A stretch of 54,540 bases of DNA from Dehalococcoidia bacterium (GTDB lineage Bacteria > Chloroflexota > Dehalococcoidia > Lucifugimonadales > Lucifugimonadaceae), in NCBI GenBank assembly GCA_026421185.1, contig JAPKCH010000009.1:1-54540 (forward strand), in the 5' to 3' direction. The notes beneath the pieces were generated by a model. That model had not been told where the DNA came from, ran no database searches, and worked only from the letters and a program-made list of their open reading frames with translations. Shown one piece after another: positions 36,336 through 44,197 of the stretch. How positions within the stretch are numbered: position 1 is the stretch's first letter; each line of letters starts with the position of its first letter. The position numbers were made by a program, and so were the translations under genes.

Positions 36336-37775
36336 TTAGTTCCAGTTCTTGTAGAGCGTGCTGTTTTCCAAATTTACCACTTCGTACGGCAATCCTGTCG
36401 CAGCAGCAGTTTCCTTGCCTTCATCGAGCACAAGCCAAGTTCCGCCCTTGCCGATAGCTCTGCCATTGAGCATGATCAGCTCGCCAGCTACTAATGACAT
36501 CGATGCTCTTCCAGTGCCCGAGTTAATCACTGTGACATCGGCATCGGCACCTTCAGAGAAGTGCCCTTTATTGAGAAGGCCAAGCATCCGAGAAGGTGTG
36601 TAGCTTAGCTTGATTACCGCTTCATCCATGCTGAGGGCACCAAACGCAACAAGAGCCATCGAACGTTCGATGGCTACGTTTCGTGGAAGCGATCCACCGT
36701 CTGTTGAAATTGCGTCGACCCGGAACGTGCCGTCATCGTACTTCGCTGTAGCTAGGCTGAACGCACTGGTGGGCGGGTTAACTGGGTAGCTCAGGGAAGC
36801 ATCGGTAGCTGCGGTTTCCCAAATATCTACAGCTTCCTTGCCAGTAACTGCGATTACGCGCCCGCCGCGTTCGATGAGAGCCGAGCCGTATCCGTCCATT
36901 AACGATGCTTTTACGCCTTCATCTGTAGTCGGATAGCCGCGAGCTTTCAGGCAGTTTTGGGCGACGTTGTAAATCACATCGCCGTTTTCATCACACTTGC
37001 CGTTCGTACCGTTCGCTTGTGCGAGATACGCTTCGGTGATCCACTGTGATCGCATTCGTTCGATCATGCCGAGAGCTTCCTGCACTTCCTTGTGCGGCTC
37101 ATCGATCATCCCTCGTGTGTACGAGTTGATGTGAGCGACGTGCAATCGGCCATTTCCGGTAATTCCGGGTACTTCACGAAGTCCGGTCATATCGCTGCCG
37201 GAATCTTTAGTTCCTACGTGGAACGCCACCCATGCAAGCTGGTCGTTGGCTGCTTTGACTACATCAGAAGAGGCTTCAGGAGTAAACGGGTGGTAGCCGC
37301 CGAGCATCTTTACGCCGAAGCCACCACGTTTCTTCACATCTGAGATTACGTCACGAAGAACTGCGGGTCTTGGGTCGTCCTCTGAAACTGTTTCATGAGG
37401 GACTAAACCCATGAGCGATGCTACGTTGAGTCCTGCGCCACGTTGAATCATACCGGTGACCATTGCGGTGGGGTCGCCAGCGAGGTCAAGCGCAGTCGTA
37501 GTGCCTGATTCAACGAGCATGGCGTGTCCGTAAGCGCGATCGACGTTGCTGCTAAACGGGCTTGATAGGTGTGCGTGAGTATCGATATGACCCGGAATCA
37601 AGATTTGACCAGAAACATCGATTATGTCGCCGGCCTGGTCAGGAGCTATCGAATCAATTACCGCAGCGATTTTTCCTTGTCGTATTCCAACATCGAAGTA
37701 GCCATCAATATTGTTGGCGGGGTCGACCACGCGTCCGTTTTTTAGAACGGTGTCGAATTGCTGTGAAGTAGCCAA
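36336..37775 (-). CDS. Amidohydrolase (dihydroorotase / D-aminoacylase-like)
   Basis: Predicted cytoplasmic metal-dependent amidohydrolase, 479 residues. It begins with the family N-terminus (FDTVLKNGRVVDPANNIDG). Metal-site motifs: GHIDTHAHL near 58, GFGVKMLGGYHP near 152 with the candidate carboxylated lysine, VAFHVG near 183, LHVAHIN near 211, and ISTDGGS with the catalytic Asp near 355. The C-terminal strand segment ADADVTVINSG closes the sandwich domain. First gene of the cluster reaching down to 32600. About 95 bases upstream lie the phased GTAAY repeats. The same DPANNID signature recurs in the amidohydrolase at 44.2 kb, so the two are related. Confidence 0.85.
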   Translation of the reverse strand: MATSQQFDTVLKNGRVVDPANNIDGYFDVGIRQGKIAAVIDSIAPDQAGDIIDVSGQILIPGHIDTHAHLSSPFSSNVDRAYGHAMLVESGTTTALDLAGDPTAMVTGMIQRGAGLNVASLMGLVPHETVSEDDPRPAVLRDVISDVKKRGGFGVKMLGGYHPFTPEASSDVVKAANDQLAWVAFHVGTKDSGSDMTGLREVPGITGNGRLHVAHINSYTRGMIDEPHKEVQEALGMIERMRSQWITEAYLAQANGTNGKCDENGDVIYNVAQNCLKARGYPTTDEGVKASLMDGYGSALIERGGRVIAVTGKEAVDIWETAATDASLSYPVNPPTSAFSLATAKYDDGTFRVDAISTDGGSLPRNVAIERSMALVAFGALSMDEAVIKLSYTPSRMLGLLNKGHFSEGADADVTVINSGTGRASMSLVAGELIMLNGRAIGKGGTWLVLDEGKETAAATGLPYEVVNLENSTLYKNWN

Positions 37776-37868
37776 ATTAAGAGTGAATCCTGAGTGGTAG
37801 CGCTGGGCAGTAGTTTCGTTTTTGGAGATTCTACAGAGGGCATGGCGATTGGAGTGACTACAGCAGCC

Positions 37869-37929
37869 GTAATCGACCCGTAATGAAAGCGGTAACCGAG
37901 CGGTAATTCAGGTGAAAAACCGGCGTAAC
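37869..37929. promoter_or_regulatory. Helically phased GTAAY direct repeats in a divergent promoter region
   Basis: GTAAT at 37869, GTAAT at 37880, GTAAC at 37892, GTAAT at 37903, a degenerate GTGAA near 37912 and GTAAC at 37925: steps of 11, 12, 11 and then 22 bases. The repeats sit between the divergent amidohydrolase cluster and the MFS gene. Such 11-bp spacing is typical of OmpR/PhoB-type regulator arrays. The rest of this 316-base gap shows no gene. Confidence 0.5.
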
Positions 37930-38091
37930 GGAGGTGGCGTGATCATAGTTCTATCGACGGCGTGCCGACGAGATTCATAAATAACTTATTGGTTGCCTAC
38001 CGCATGTTGCGAATGAATCTCTCGACTCGTTTCCAGACATAGGCCATGGGGCAGGTCTACACTCCGCACTTTGTTATTAGCGTAGTGATCA

Positions 38092-39357
38092 ATGACCTCA
38101 AATACTTCCACATCTTCTAATTCAGTTTTGACCAGCCCGCATGGTCGACCGGGTGTGGACACGTTGATCGTTTATGCTGGTCGTGGTTTGCGCGATATGG
38201 GTCGCGGGCTCATCGCTGTTATATTGGCGATTTACCTTGCTGAAATCGGTCTTTCGATTCCGCAAATCGGACTTGTTCTCGGATCCAGTTTGGTCGGTGG
38301 ATTCGTCCTGTCGCTACTCGTTATGTTCACCGCTAACGCAATATCGCGTCGTGCATGGTTCGTGATTCTTGCGCTAATCACCGGATCAGCGATCGTGATG
38401 TTGTTCTTTACCGAGAACGTTTGGCTGATTGGGCTAGCATCGTTCTTTGGGTCGTACGCCGGTAGCGGAATGCATCTGGGACCAAGTCTTCAGATCGAGC
38501 AATCGTCACTTACCGAGGTGACCAATTCTCAAAATCGCACAAGGGCATTTTCGAATCTTTCTGTGTCATCGGCTGGCGGACGAGCGCTAGGTAGTGCTCT
38601 TGTAGGAATTGCCACATATTTGATCGGTATTCGTGATTGGGAACTGATCGACGCCTATAAGGTTTTGCTGGCGATATATCTCTGTATCAACATACTAAGC
38701 GCAGTAGTGTACCTCGCACTATCTTCGGCTGTTGAATCGAAAAAGAGCGCGGGTGATCTGCTCGTAAATCCGTTCAAAACACCGTCACGAAAACCGATCC
38801 TGAAAATATCTAGCCTATTCGGTGTCGATTCGTTCGCTGGCGGCATGATTTTCGATGCGTTCTTCGCGTTATGGATGGTCGATAAGTACGGCATGAATGA
38901 AGGCGCGATTGCCGCAATCATGATCGCTACTCAAGGTCTGAACCTAGTTTCGATATGGCTTGCTCCAACTGTCGCCAAGAAAATCGGACTATTGAACACG
39001 TTTGTGTGGACCCAAGTTGCTGCGAATATTTGCTTGATTGCCTTTGCGTTTGCACCAGGTGCCGCTATAGCCGCCGGATTATGGATGATTCGCGGAATAT
39101 TCGATGAAATGGACGTTCCCACGAGGCAGTCGTACATGATGGCTCTCGTTCCACCAGAAGAACGCACTGTTATGGCGGGATCGGCTAATTTGGGTCGTGG
39201 ATTTGGGCGCATGCCAAGTTCGACGGTGACAGGATTTCTATGGGCAGGGGCGTATACCGTTGCGCCGTGGTTGGTCGGCGGCGGACTAAAATTGGCTTAC
39301 GATTTCGCCATTTACTTCTCGTTCAGGAACGTCGAACTGCCCGAAGAGTCAGATTAG
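38092..39357 (+). CDS. Major facilitator superfamily transporter
   Basis: Integral inner-membrane transporter, 421 residues with about 11-12 hydrophobic helices in two halves: residues 20-200, then a cytoplasmic loop near 205-235 (SSAVESKKSAGDLLVNPFKT), then 240-415. The MFS motif A region after helix 2 is degenerate (ANAISRRAW). RGIFDEMDVPTRQSYMMALV near 345 is a common MFS helix 10 block. The N-terminal 25 residues are Ser/Thr-rich and cytoplasmic. Substrate unknown. It diverges from the amidohydrolase cluster across the phased repeats and may import the compound that cluster degrades; that is inference from position. Confidence 0.85.
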   Translation: MTSNTSTSSNSVLTSPHGRPGVDTLIVYAGRGLRDMGRGLIAVILAIYLAEIGLSIPQIGLVLGSSLVGGFVLSLLVMFTANAISRRAWFVILALITGSAIVMLFFTENVWLIGLASFFGSYAGSGMHLGPSLQIEQSSLTEVTNSQNRTRAFSNLSVSSAGGRALGSALVGIATYLIGIRDWELIDAYKVLLAIYLCINILSAVVYLALSSAVESKKSAGDLLVNPFKTPSRKPILKISSLFGVDSFAGGMIFDAFFALWMVDKYGMNEGAIAAIMIATQGLNLVSIWLAPTVAKKIGLLNTFVWTQVAANICLIAFAFAPGAAIAAGLWMIRGIFDEMDVPTRQSYMMALVPPEERTVMAGSANLGRGFGRMPSSTVTGFLWAGAYTVAPWLVGGGLKLAYDFAIYFSFRNVELPEESD

Positions 39358-39418
39358 TTGCGCCCTGAGTACATCATCGCTATCGGCGTCGAAGTCCTCA
39401 GAAAGTCTATCTTTTGAA

Positions 39419-39601
39419 CTAAGGTCGATCATTTTTACCGGATTTAAACTTAACTTCAGCACCGTTCACCGGAAAACTCTTTGGAACATCGGTGTTTCCT
39501 TCGATCACACCGTTCGAAATCGAGAGATAAGTAATTTCGTCGAATCCGGTATCGGCGTTCAGTATGCGGCGGCTAAGGATTAGAAGATCGTAGCGCCACA
39601 A
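39419..39601 (-). pseudogene. N-terminal fragment of an amidohydrolase
   Basis: Sixty codons reading YDLLILSRRILNADTGFDE, then YLSISNGVIEG and GAEVKFKSGK, before a stop. This is the first beta-sandwich part of a dihydroorotase-like amidohydrolase (compare YDLLIRGGRILDP...). The frame breaks exactly where the PGLIDxHxH metal motif should follow, and no barrel remains within the 344-base gap. Probable gene remnant; the rest of the gap shows nothing else. Confidence 0.55.
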
Positions 39602-39701
39602 ACAAATTCCTCATTCTTTCGAAGCTATTTCCCGATTCATGCGGCAGAATTGAACGCAGTTTATTCACTAATTTTCAAATTGGCTCAGGAGCTAGGCTGA
39701 T

Positions 39702-40313
39702 TTGTGGGACATCGGACCCGATTTGAACACGAACACTACTTCACCGATTAATCTAATTCACCTTCTTGCCGTACTCGTAAGCCTGTTGATTGCAAGCTTT
39801 GCAGTGACTGCCCCTGTGCTTGCGCAGGATGATGCTGAAGCATCGATTGTTGGTTACAGAATTCTTGACGAATCGAAGGCAGGGTCTCATACGATTCAGC
39901 TTCAGGTTAGTCCGGTAGCTCCTATTCAAGGCATCACTCGATTTGCTGTTCGAATTCGTGATACAGAAACGGGCGAAGATGTTAATGATGCAAAGGTGAG
40001 CATCCTAGCTGCACCATCTGAAAAAGGTGAAGCCCAATACACACTCGCGCTTAACTCTCCGGTAGACATTACCTACTATCTTGCGCAACTTGATATGGAA
40101 ACATCGGGTGTTTGGGCGGTTGAGGTCATAGTTGAATCAGGCCTTGGCACTGGAAGCACCATAATGTCGGTTCGAGTTTCTGATCGAGGGAGGAGCGGCG
40201 CGAGTAACGGTTCGGGACAAGCTTTGTTTGGCTTAGTCGCACTCTCGTTTGTAATTGGCATCGGCTGGGTTTGGTATCAGTCGAAGCGGGCGCTTAAGCG
40301 TCGAGATCAGTAG
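39702..40313 (+). CDS. Exported protein with C-terminal membrane anchor, unknown function
   Basis: 203-residue protein. A hydrophobic N-terminal segment (LIHLLAVLVSLLIASFAVTA, residues 23-42) ends in PVLAQ, a good signal peptidase site. The middle (about 50-165) is a beta-rich, Ig-like or FixH/YtkA-like domain. A C-terminal helix (ALFGLVALSFVIGIGWVW) is followed by a basic tail, giving an outside domain tethered by a C-terminal anchor. TTG 39702 is the start, ten bases after AGGAG. I do not recognise a specific family. It is monocistronic or cotranscribed with the membrane protein at 40538. Confidence 0.7.
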   Translation: MWDIGPDLNTNTTSPINLIHLLAVLVSLLIASFAVTAPVLAQDDAEASIVGYRILDESKAGSHTIQLQVSPVAPIQGITRFAVRIRDTETGEDVNDAKVSILAAPSEKGEAQYTLALNSPVDITYYLAQLDMETSGVWAVEVIVESGLGTGSTIMSVRVSDRGRSGASNGSGQALFGLVALSFVIGIGWVWYQSKRALKRRDQ

Positions 40314-40385
40314 CAATAGCCTGAAACAGTATTTTTAGCTCGTAACTAATTCTGTTGATTTTGAGTTCAAACAGAGTCTATTTTC

Positions 40386-40414
40386 TTGACCTAAGGCGCT
40401 CTCAATGCTAGGTT
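40386..40414 (+). promoter_or_regulatory. Candidate sigma70-type promoter
   Basis: TTGACC at 40386-40391 and TAGGTT at 40409-40414 with a 17-base spacer, about 125 bases before the membrane protein gene at 40538. Confidence 0.45.
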
Positions 40415-40537
40415 TGCGTCATCTTACAGTGGTACGCGATAAACTCATGAGGAACCGATATTCTCAGTGTTTCGCTTGTACCCCCATTGAGGCGAATTCG
40501 AGTTTAAATATCGATTTTGATTGACGAGGAGCACGCT

Positions 40538-41311
40538 ATGACTGAACCGGTACGATTTGAGACTGAAGGCATCTCTCCAAATGAGAGCGATCGAGGAACG
40601 ATTGCTGAAGCAGCGCCATTCGTAGCTTATGTAGAGCGACTTATGATCCGAGTTCGCAGTGCGAAACTCAAGGATCAAAATCAGATGCTAGACAACCTCC
40701 AAGCTTGGATTGACCGAGCTATGACAGGAGGAATAGACGTTCTTCGGGACGGCGATCAAATCATGGGCACATTGAGCGCAAACGTGTCTGAAATGATTGA
40801 TTCTCGAACGATGCTTCGCCGCATCGTTTCACCAATGGTTGGACTCGCCATTCTTGCGGGCGTACTTTCCGTTGTCACGGTTACAGTTTCGGGCTTCGAG
40901 GCGCTGTTCCTTTCAACCCCTCTTGAAATCGTATTTGCAGCTGTGATTTTCGGAATTGCAGGTAGTGCATTTACTGTTCTTCTGCGAACGGTAACTATGC
41001 AGCTTGAGTACACCGAAAAAGTGGCATTGTTTATGGTTGGACTCGCTCGCCCGTTGGTAGGCGGTGTTCTAGCTCTCGCGGTGTTCGCACTGTTCGGTGC
41101 AGGAATTATTTCATTGCCATTGGTTTCAGATCAGGAAAGCACTACTCGTATTGCGTTCCTGGCTGGTTATGGTGGAAGCGGAATATTCGCTGGTCAGCTA
41201 GCACTGTTTGCGTTCGCATTCGGAGCTGGAATATTCGAGGGTTACCTCACTCCACGGTTCTCACGTGGAGTGGCTCGAGTAGCCGACAAGGTTAGTTCTG
41301 TAACTTCTTAG
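40538..41311 (+). CDS. Four-helix membrane protein, unknown function
   Basis: 257 residues from ATG 40538, which has AGGAG six bases upstream; an in-frame TTG at 40517 is less likely. The first 85 residues are soluble and mostly helical (VAYVERLMIRVRSAKLKDQN). Four hydrophobic segments follow, near 97-120, 126-147, 158-188 and 197-230, with Gly-rich helices in the last two. No enzyme motif is visible. The overall plan resembles small sensory or scaffold membrane proteins. The stop codon lies in the long palindrome that separates it from the convergent small gene. Confidence 0.72.
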   Translation: MTEPVRFETEGISPNESDRGTIAEAAPFVAYVERLMIRVRSAKLKDQNQMLDNLQAWIDRAMTGGIDVLRDGDQIMGTLSANVSEMIDSRTMLRRIVSPMVGLAILAGVLSVVTVTVSGFEALFLSTPLEIVFAAVIFGIAGSAFTVLLRTVTMQLEYTEKVALFMVGLARPLVGGVLALAVFALFGAGIISLPLVSDQESTTRIAFLAGYGGSGIFAGQLALFAFAFGAGIFEGYLTPRFSRGVARVADKVSSVTS

Positions 41312-41387
41312 TCTTCAATCTACAACAATAAAAAAGCCCGCTCTCGATTTAGAGAGCGGGCTTTTTTATTGTTGTAGATTGAAGACT
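41310..41387. terminator. Long perfect palindrome, bidirectional terminator
   Basis: Arms of 36 bases (41310-41345 and 41352-41387) pair perfectly around a six-base GATTTA loop. The inner half, AAAAAAGCCCGCTCTC with its complement, is a standard bidirectional terminator. The outer half extends the pairing to both stop codons. It fills the whole gap between two convergent genes. Confidence 0.92.
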
Positions 41388-41618
41388 TTACCGCGGGGCG
41401 TTGATGGCTTGACCCGCGCTTGGATCATTTGTTTCATTGATTGTCATCGAACCCATCCAGATGACCACTGCGACGATCAGCGCTATCAACACCAACAGGG
41501 TGATCATCATCGACTTAAGCGGTGAGCGGCGTCTCATTCGAGGATTCTGTCCCGAAATTCGAGCTTCCATCGCCGAACTTTCTATCCGGGCAGCTAGGCG
41601 AGGGTCGTTCATGTTCAT
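41388..41618 (-). CDS. Small single-pass membrane protein, unknown
   Basis: 76 residues: a basic, Arg-rich cytoplasmic N-terminus (about 37 residues, including RMRRRSPLKS), one hydrophobic helix (MMITLLVLIALIVAVVIWMG), and a short polar outside tail. This is an N-in, C-out topology by the positive-inside rule. No family recognised. The stop codon abuts the long palindrome, which supports a real transcription unit; the ribosome site upstream is weak. Confidence 0.6.
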   Translation of the reverse strand: MNMNDPRLAARIESSAMEARISGQNPRMRRRSPLKSMMITLLVLIALIVAVVIWMGSMTINETNDPSAGQAINAPR

Positions 41619-41889
41619 GTTAAGATTTCGAATCAGTCTGTTGAGGTTATAAATTGCCGAATAGAATTACGAACTGATAACCCATTAGTAAGGGTTGTGA
41701 GTTCAGCGATCGTGATTGTTCACTTAGCTGTATACCCACCAGAGGAAAAAGACGATGATGGGCAGATATCATACGCCTGTTTTTTGTCGGGGTCTTCTAC
41801 GCCCGAGATAGTGTTGTTGCTACTTTGATAGAGTCTGAGATTCCATGCTGTTGGCAAGAATATTATTGTGGTCTTGAACGTTTGGACTC

Positions 41890-42024
41890 CTAACCCTTAG
41901 CCCACCAAATGATGCCGGCAAAAACTATCACGTAAAACACTGCTCGTAGTACCAGTTGGCGAATTGTTACGGTTCGGTGACCGTTGGGATCACGATCGCC
42001 ACCGCCTCTATCCCAAAGATTCAT
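41890..42024 (-). CDS. Small 44-residue membrane protein
   Basis: The ORF starts at ATG 42024, eight bases after a consensus AGGAG. The product begins MNLWDRGGGDRDPNGHR and continues with one hydrophobic helix (LRAVFYVIVFAGIIWWA), then a short KG tail. It lies 45 bases after the PLP lyase gene on the same strand, so it is the likely last gene of that cluster. No family recognised. It is below the length most annotation pipelines keep. Confidence 0.65.
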   Translation of the reverse strand: MNLWDRGGGDRDPNGHRTVTIRQLVLRAVFYVIVFAGIIWWAKG

Positions 42025-42069
42025 TTTATACACTCCTAAAAAGGGCTAAGTAACGCCAGTTAACTGAGT

Positions 42070-43101
42070 TTAAATTTTACCCTTGAAACCAGCAAGCTGA
42101 TCAGCAAAAGTGAATACTGCAGGTAATCCGCCGGTGTGAAGAAAGATGACCGTTTCATTATCACTGAACCCGCCTTCTTCGACCTGGTCTATCAAAGCCG
42201 CCATTGCGGTGCCAGTGTAGTTAGGGTCACAGATAATCGCATCGGTCTGGGCTGCAATATGAATAGCTTCATTGACCTGAGCGCTCATCACGCCGTAGCC
42301 TTCACCAACGTACTGGTCGAGCACTCGTATATCGCTCTGTTCGAACGTTACAGGCAAGTCGAGCAGTTCCTGAATATCTTTGTTGTGCTGGAAAATGTAT
42401 CCGCTTAGAGGAACATCGTAGTTTACGGTGACTCCAGTGAACTTCCAGTCTAATCCCATCGATTTAGCTGCGACGATCAGGCCGCACAAGGAGCGACCAG
42501 CAACGCCGATAATGTGAACGTTTTTGAGATTGTTTTCGTTGATTTGTTCAAGGATTTCGATACCAGCTTGAACGAATCCGACCATGCCGACAATTCGAGG
42601 AAATAGGTGGTCTTGAATCAGGTAGGGCTTGTGCCCTTCTGCTTCGAGTTCTTCCTTGAGCTTGGTTGCGTAGCCTTCGGCATTGCCCGACTGATATTCG
42701 TCGAGAAGGTGCAGTTCGGCGCCAAGAATCTTGTCGATGAGCAGGTTGCCTTGAACGTTTCGGTTCGCAGCGTTCTTGAGAATGAGAATGTAGCGCATAC
42801 CGATTTTGTTGGCTGCTGCGGCGGTCATACGGGCATTGTTCGAGTGGTAATCCATGATGTTGATCATCACGTCGTAACCCTCTTCGGCAACGTGAGGCAT
42901 CTCGAACTCGTAGTGGCGTGCCTTATTGCCGCCGTACGCCAACCCGGTCATATCTTCACGCTTGATCCATATCTGCGGACCACCGAGTCGTTCGGTTAGG
43001 CGTGGCATTTCTTCGAGCGGAGTCGGTAGGTGAGCGATGTTCATCCGCGGAAGCTTATCGATGTGGGACTGAAGTTCGCCTGGCGTGAGGTGTTGTGTCA
43101 T
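42070..43101 (-). CDS. PLP-dependent deaminase/desulfhydrase (ACC deaminase / D-cysteine desulfhydrase family), copy 1
   Basis: Fold-type II PLP enzyme, 343 residues. The PLP lysine is Lys60 in AYGGNKARHYEFE. NIMDYHSNNARMTAAAA near 91 is the ACC deaminase/D-cysteine desulfhydrase substrate segment (the family usually shows QSNHARxxAAAA). VAGRSLCGLIVA near 207 binds PLP phosphate, and CDPNYTGTAMAALI near 300 and FLHTGGLPAVF near 325 close the active site. Predicted to break C-N or C-S bonds of small (D-)amino acids to keto acid, ammonia or sulfide. It is 22 bases downstream of a diverged paralogue; the pair may form a heteromer or split substrates. Confidence 0.85.
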   Translation of the reverse strand: MTQHLTPGELQSHIDKLPRMNIAHLPTPLEEMPRLTERLGGPQIWIKREDMTGLAYGGNKARHYEFEMPHVAEEGYDVMINIMDYHSNNARMTAAAANKIGMRYILILKNAANRNVQGNLLIDKILGAELHLLDEYQSGNAEGYATKLKEELEAEGHKPYLIQDHLFPRIVGMVGFVQAGIEILEQINENNLKNVHIIGVAGRSLCGLIVAAKSMGLDWKFTGVTVNYDVPLSGYIFQHNKDIQELLDLPVTFEQSDIRVLDQYVGEGYGVMSAQVNEAIHIAAQTDAIICDPNYTGTAMAALIDQVEEGGFSDNETVIFLHTGGLPAVFTFADQLAGFKGKI

Positions 43102-43123
43102 GGTGCCGCCGATTGTACGTGTG

Positions 43124-44152
43124 TTAGTCGGTGAATTTGTCGGCGTGGGCGAAGAGTTGCGGGAGGCCGCCCGAATGGATGAAGCAGATCGTTTCTTCGG
43201 GGTCGATTCTACCAGATCGTAACTCGCCGATTAGACCCGACATCGCCTTGCCGGTGTAGTTGGGGTCGAGAATGAGGCCTTCTGTCTTGCCGACCATCTG
43301 AATTGCTTCGATTACCCGATCATCAGGTTCACCATAGGCAGGACCTCGGTAGTCGTCGAGAACAGTTAAGTCGTCAGTATCGAGCGAGACTTCGAGATCG
43401 AACATCTCGGCAACTTGGGACGCGCGATCAGCGGTCACATTCTGGAAATCCTCGATGCTGTCGGGTGAGTACTGGCAAGCTGTGGCACGCCAATCGAGGC
43501 CACGGTTCTTTGCGTACAGCCGTAAACCAGCGATTGAACGACCTGTTACTCCCCAGAACCGAACTGGACCTGTGACTTCGGCATCCTCAAGCTGTTGCTC
43601 AAGTTCTAGACCCGTTTCGAGAAAACCGATCATGCCCATGATGTCCGAGAACGGATCGTCGGGAAGAATGTAGGGCTTGCGACCGGCTTTAGTCTCTTCT
43701 GAGAAAAGCTTACTAGCCATCTGTCGACCATAATCGGCCGGTGTTCGATGAATATTTGCGCCCATCAATTTGCATAGAAGCAGGTTTCCGGTGAGCGGTG
43801 CAGTGACCATATCGATCGAAACGATGTGGTACTTCAGCCCAGCTTTCGCACAACCAGCGGCGATAAATCGGGACTGATTCGAGTGGTAGTGATTGATGTT
43901 GATGACGGTATCGAAGCCACATTCGAGAATGTGAGCAATCTCGAATTCGAAGTGCCGGCCTTTATTGCCACCGAACGCCAATCCGGTCACATCGTCACGC
44001 TTCACCAGAATTCGATTCGGCACATCAACGCCCTCGTCGATTAATGCTTGTTGCAACCGATCAAGCGGCTCTACGGGCGTGTTCAAGTGCGATAGCTTGA
44101 AACGAGGGAGCTCTTCGAGTTTTTTTCGTATATGTTCTTGCGAAACGGTCAA
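43124..44152 (-). CDS. PLP-dependent deaminase/desulfhydrase, copy 2
   Basis: 342-residue paralogue of the next gene. The PLP lysine is Lys64 in AFGGNKGRHFEFE. NINHYHSNQSRFIAAGCA near 97 replaces the usual substrate segment. Phosphate loop WGVTGRSIAGLRL near 200, LDPNYTGKAMSGLI near 297, FIHSGGLPQLFA near 325. Identity to copy 1 is modest by eye, so the duplication is old. It sits 45 bases after the amidohydrolase of the same strand, hinting that the amidohydrolase releases the amino acid used here. Confidence 0.85.
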   Translation of the reverse strand: MTVSQEHIRKKLEELPRFKLSHLNTPVEPLDRLQQALIDEGVDVPNRILVKRDDVTGLAFGGNKGRHFEFEIAHILECGFDTVININHYHSNQSRFIAAGCAKAGLKYHIVSIDMVTAPLTGNLLLCKLMGANIHRTPADYGRQMASKLFSEETKAGRKPYILPDDPFSDIMGMIGFLETGLELEQQLEDAEVTGPVRFWGVTGRSIAGLRLYAKNRGLDWRATACQYSPDSIEDFQNVTADRASQVAEMFDLEVSLDTDDLTVLDDYRGPAYGEPDDRVIEAIQMVGKTEGLILDPNYTGKAMSGLIGELRSGRIDPEETICFIHSGGLPQLFAHADKFTD

Positions 44153-44197
44153 TTTGAGGATTCCTGCGCTATCGAAAAAATTCTGGCGTTAGCTGAT

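Noticed and set aside
41754-41812. 18-codon ORF after AGAGGA in the 41.6-41.9 kb gap
   Set aside because: Too short and without a recognisable leader-peptide context; could be chance.
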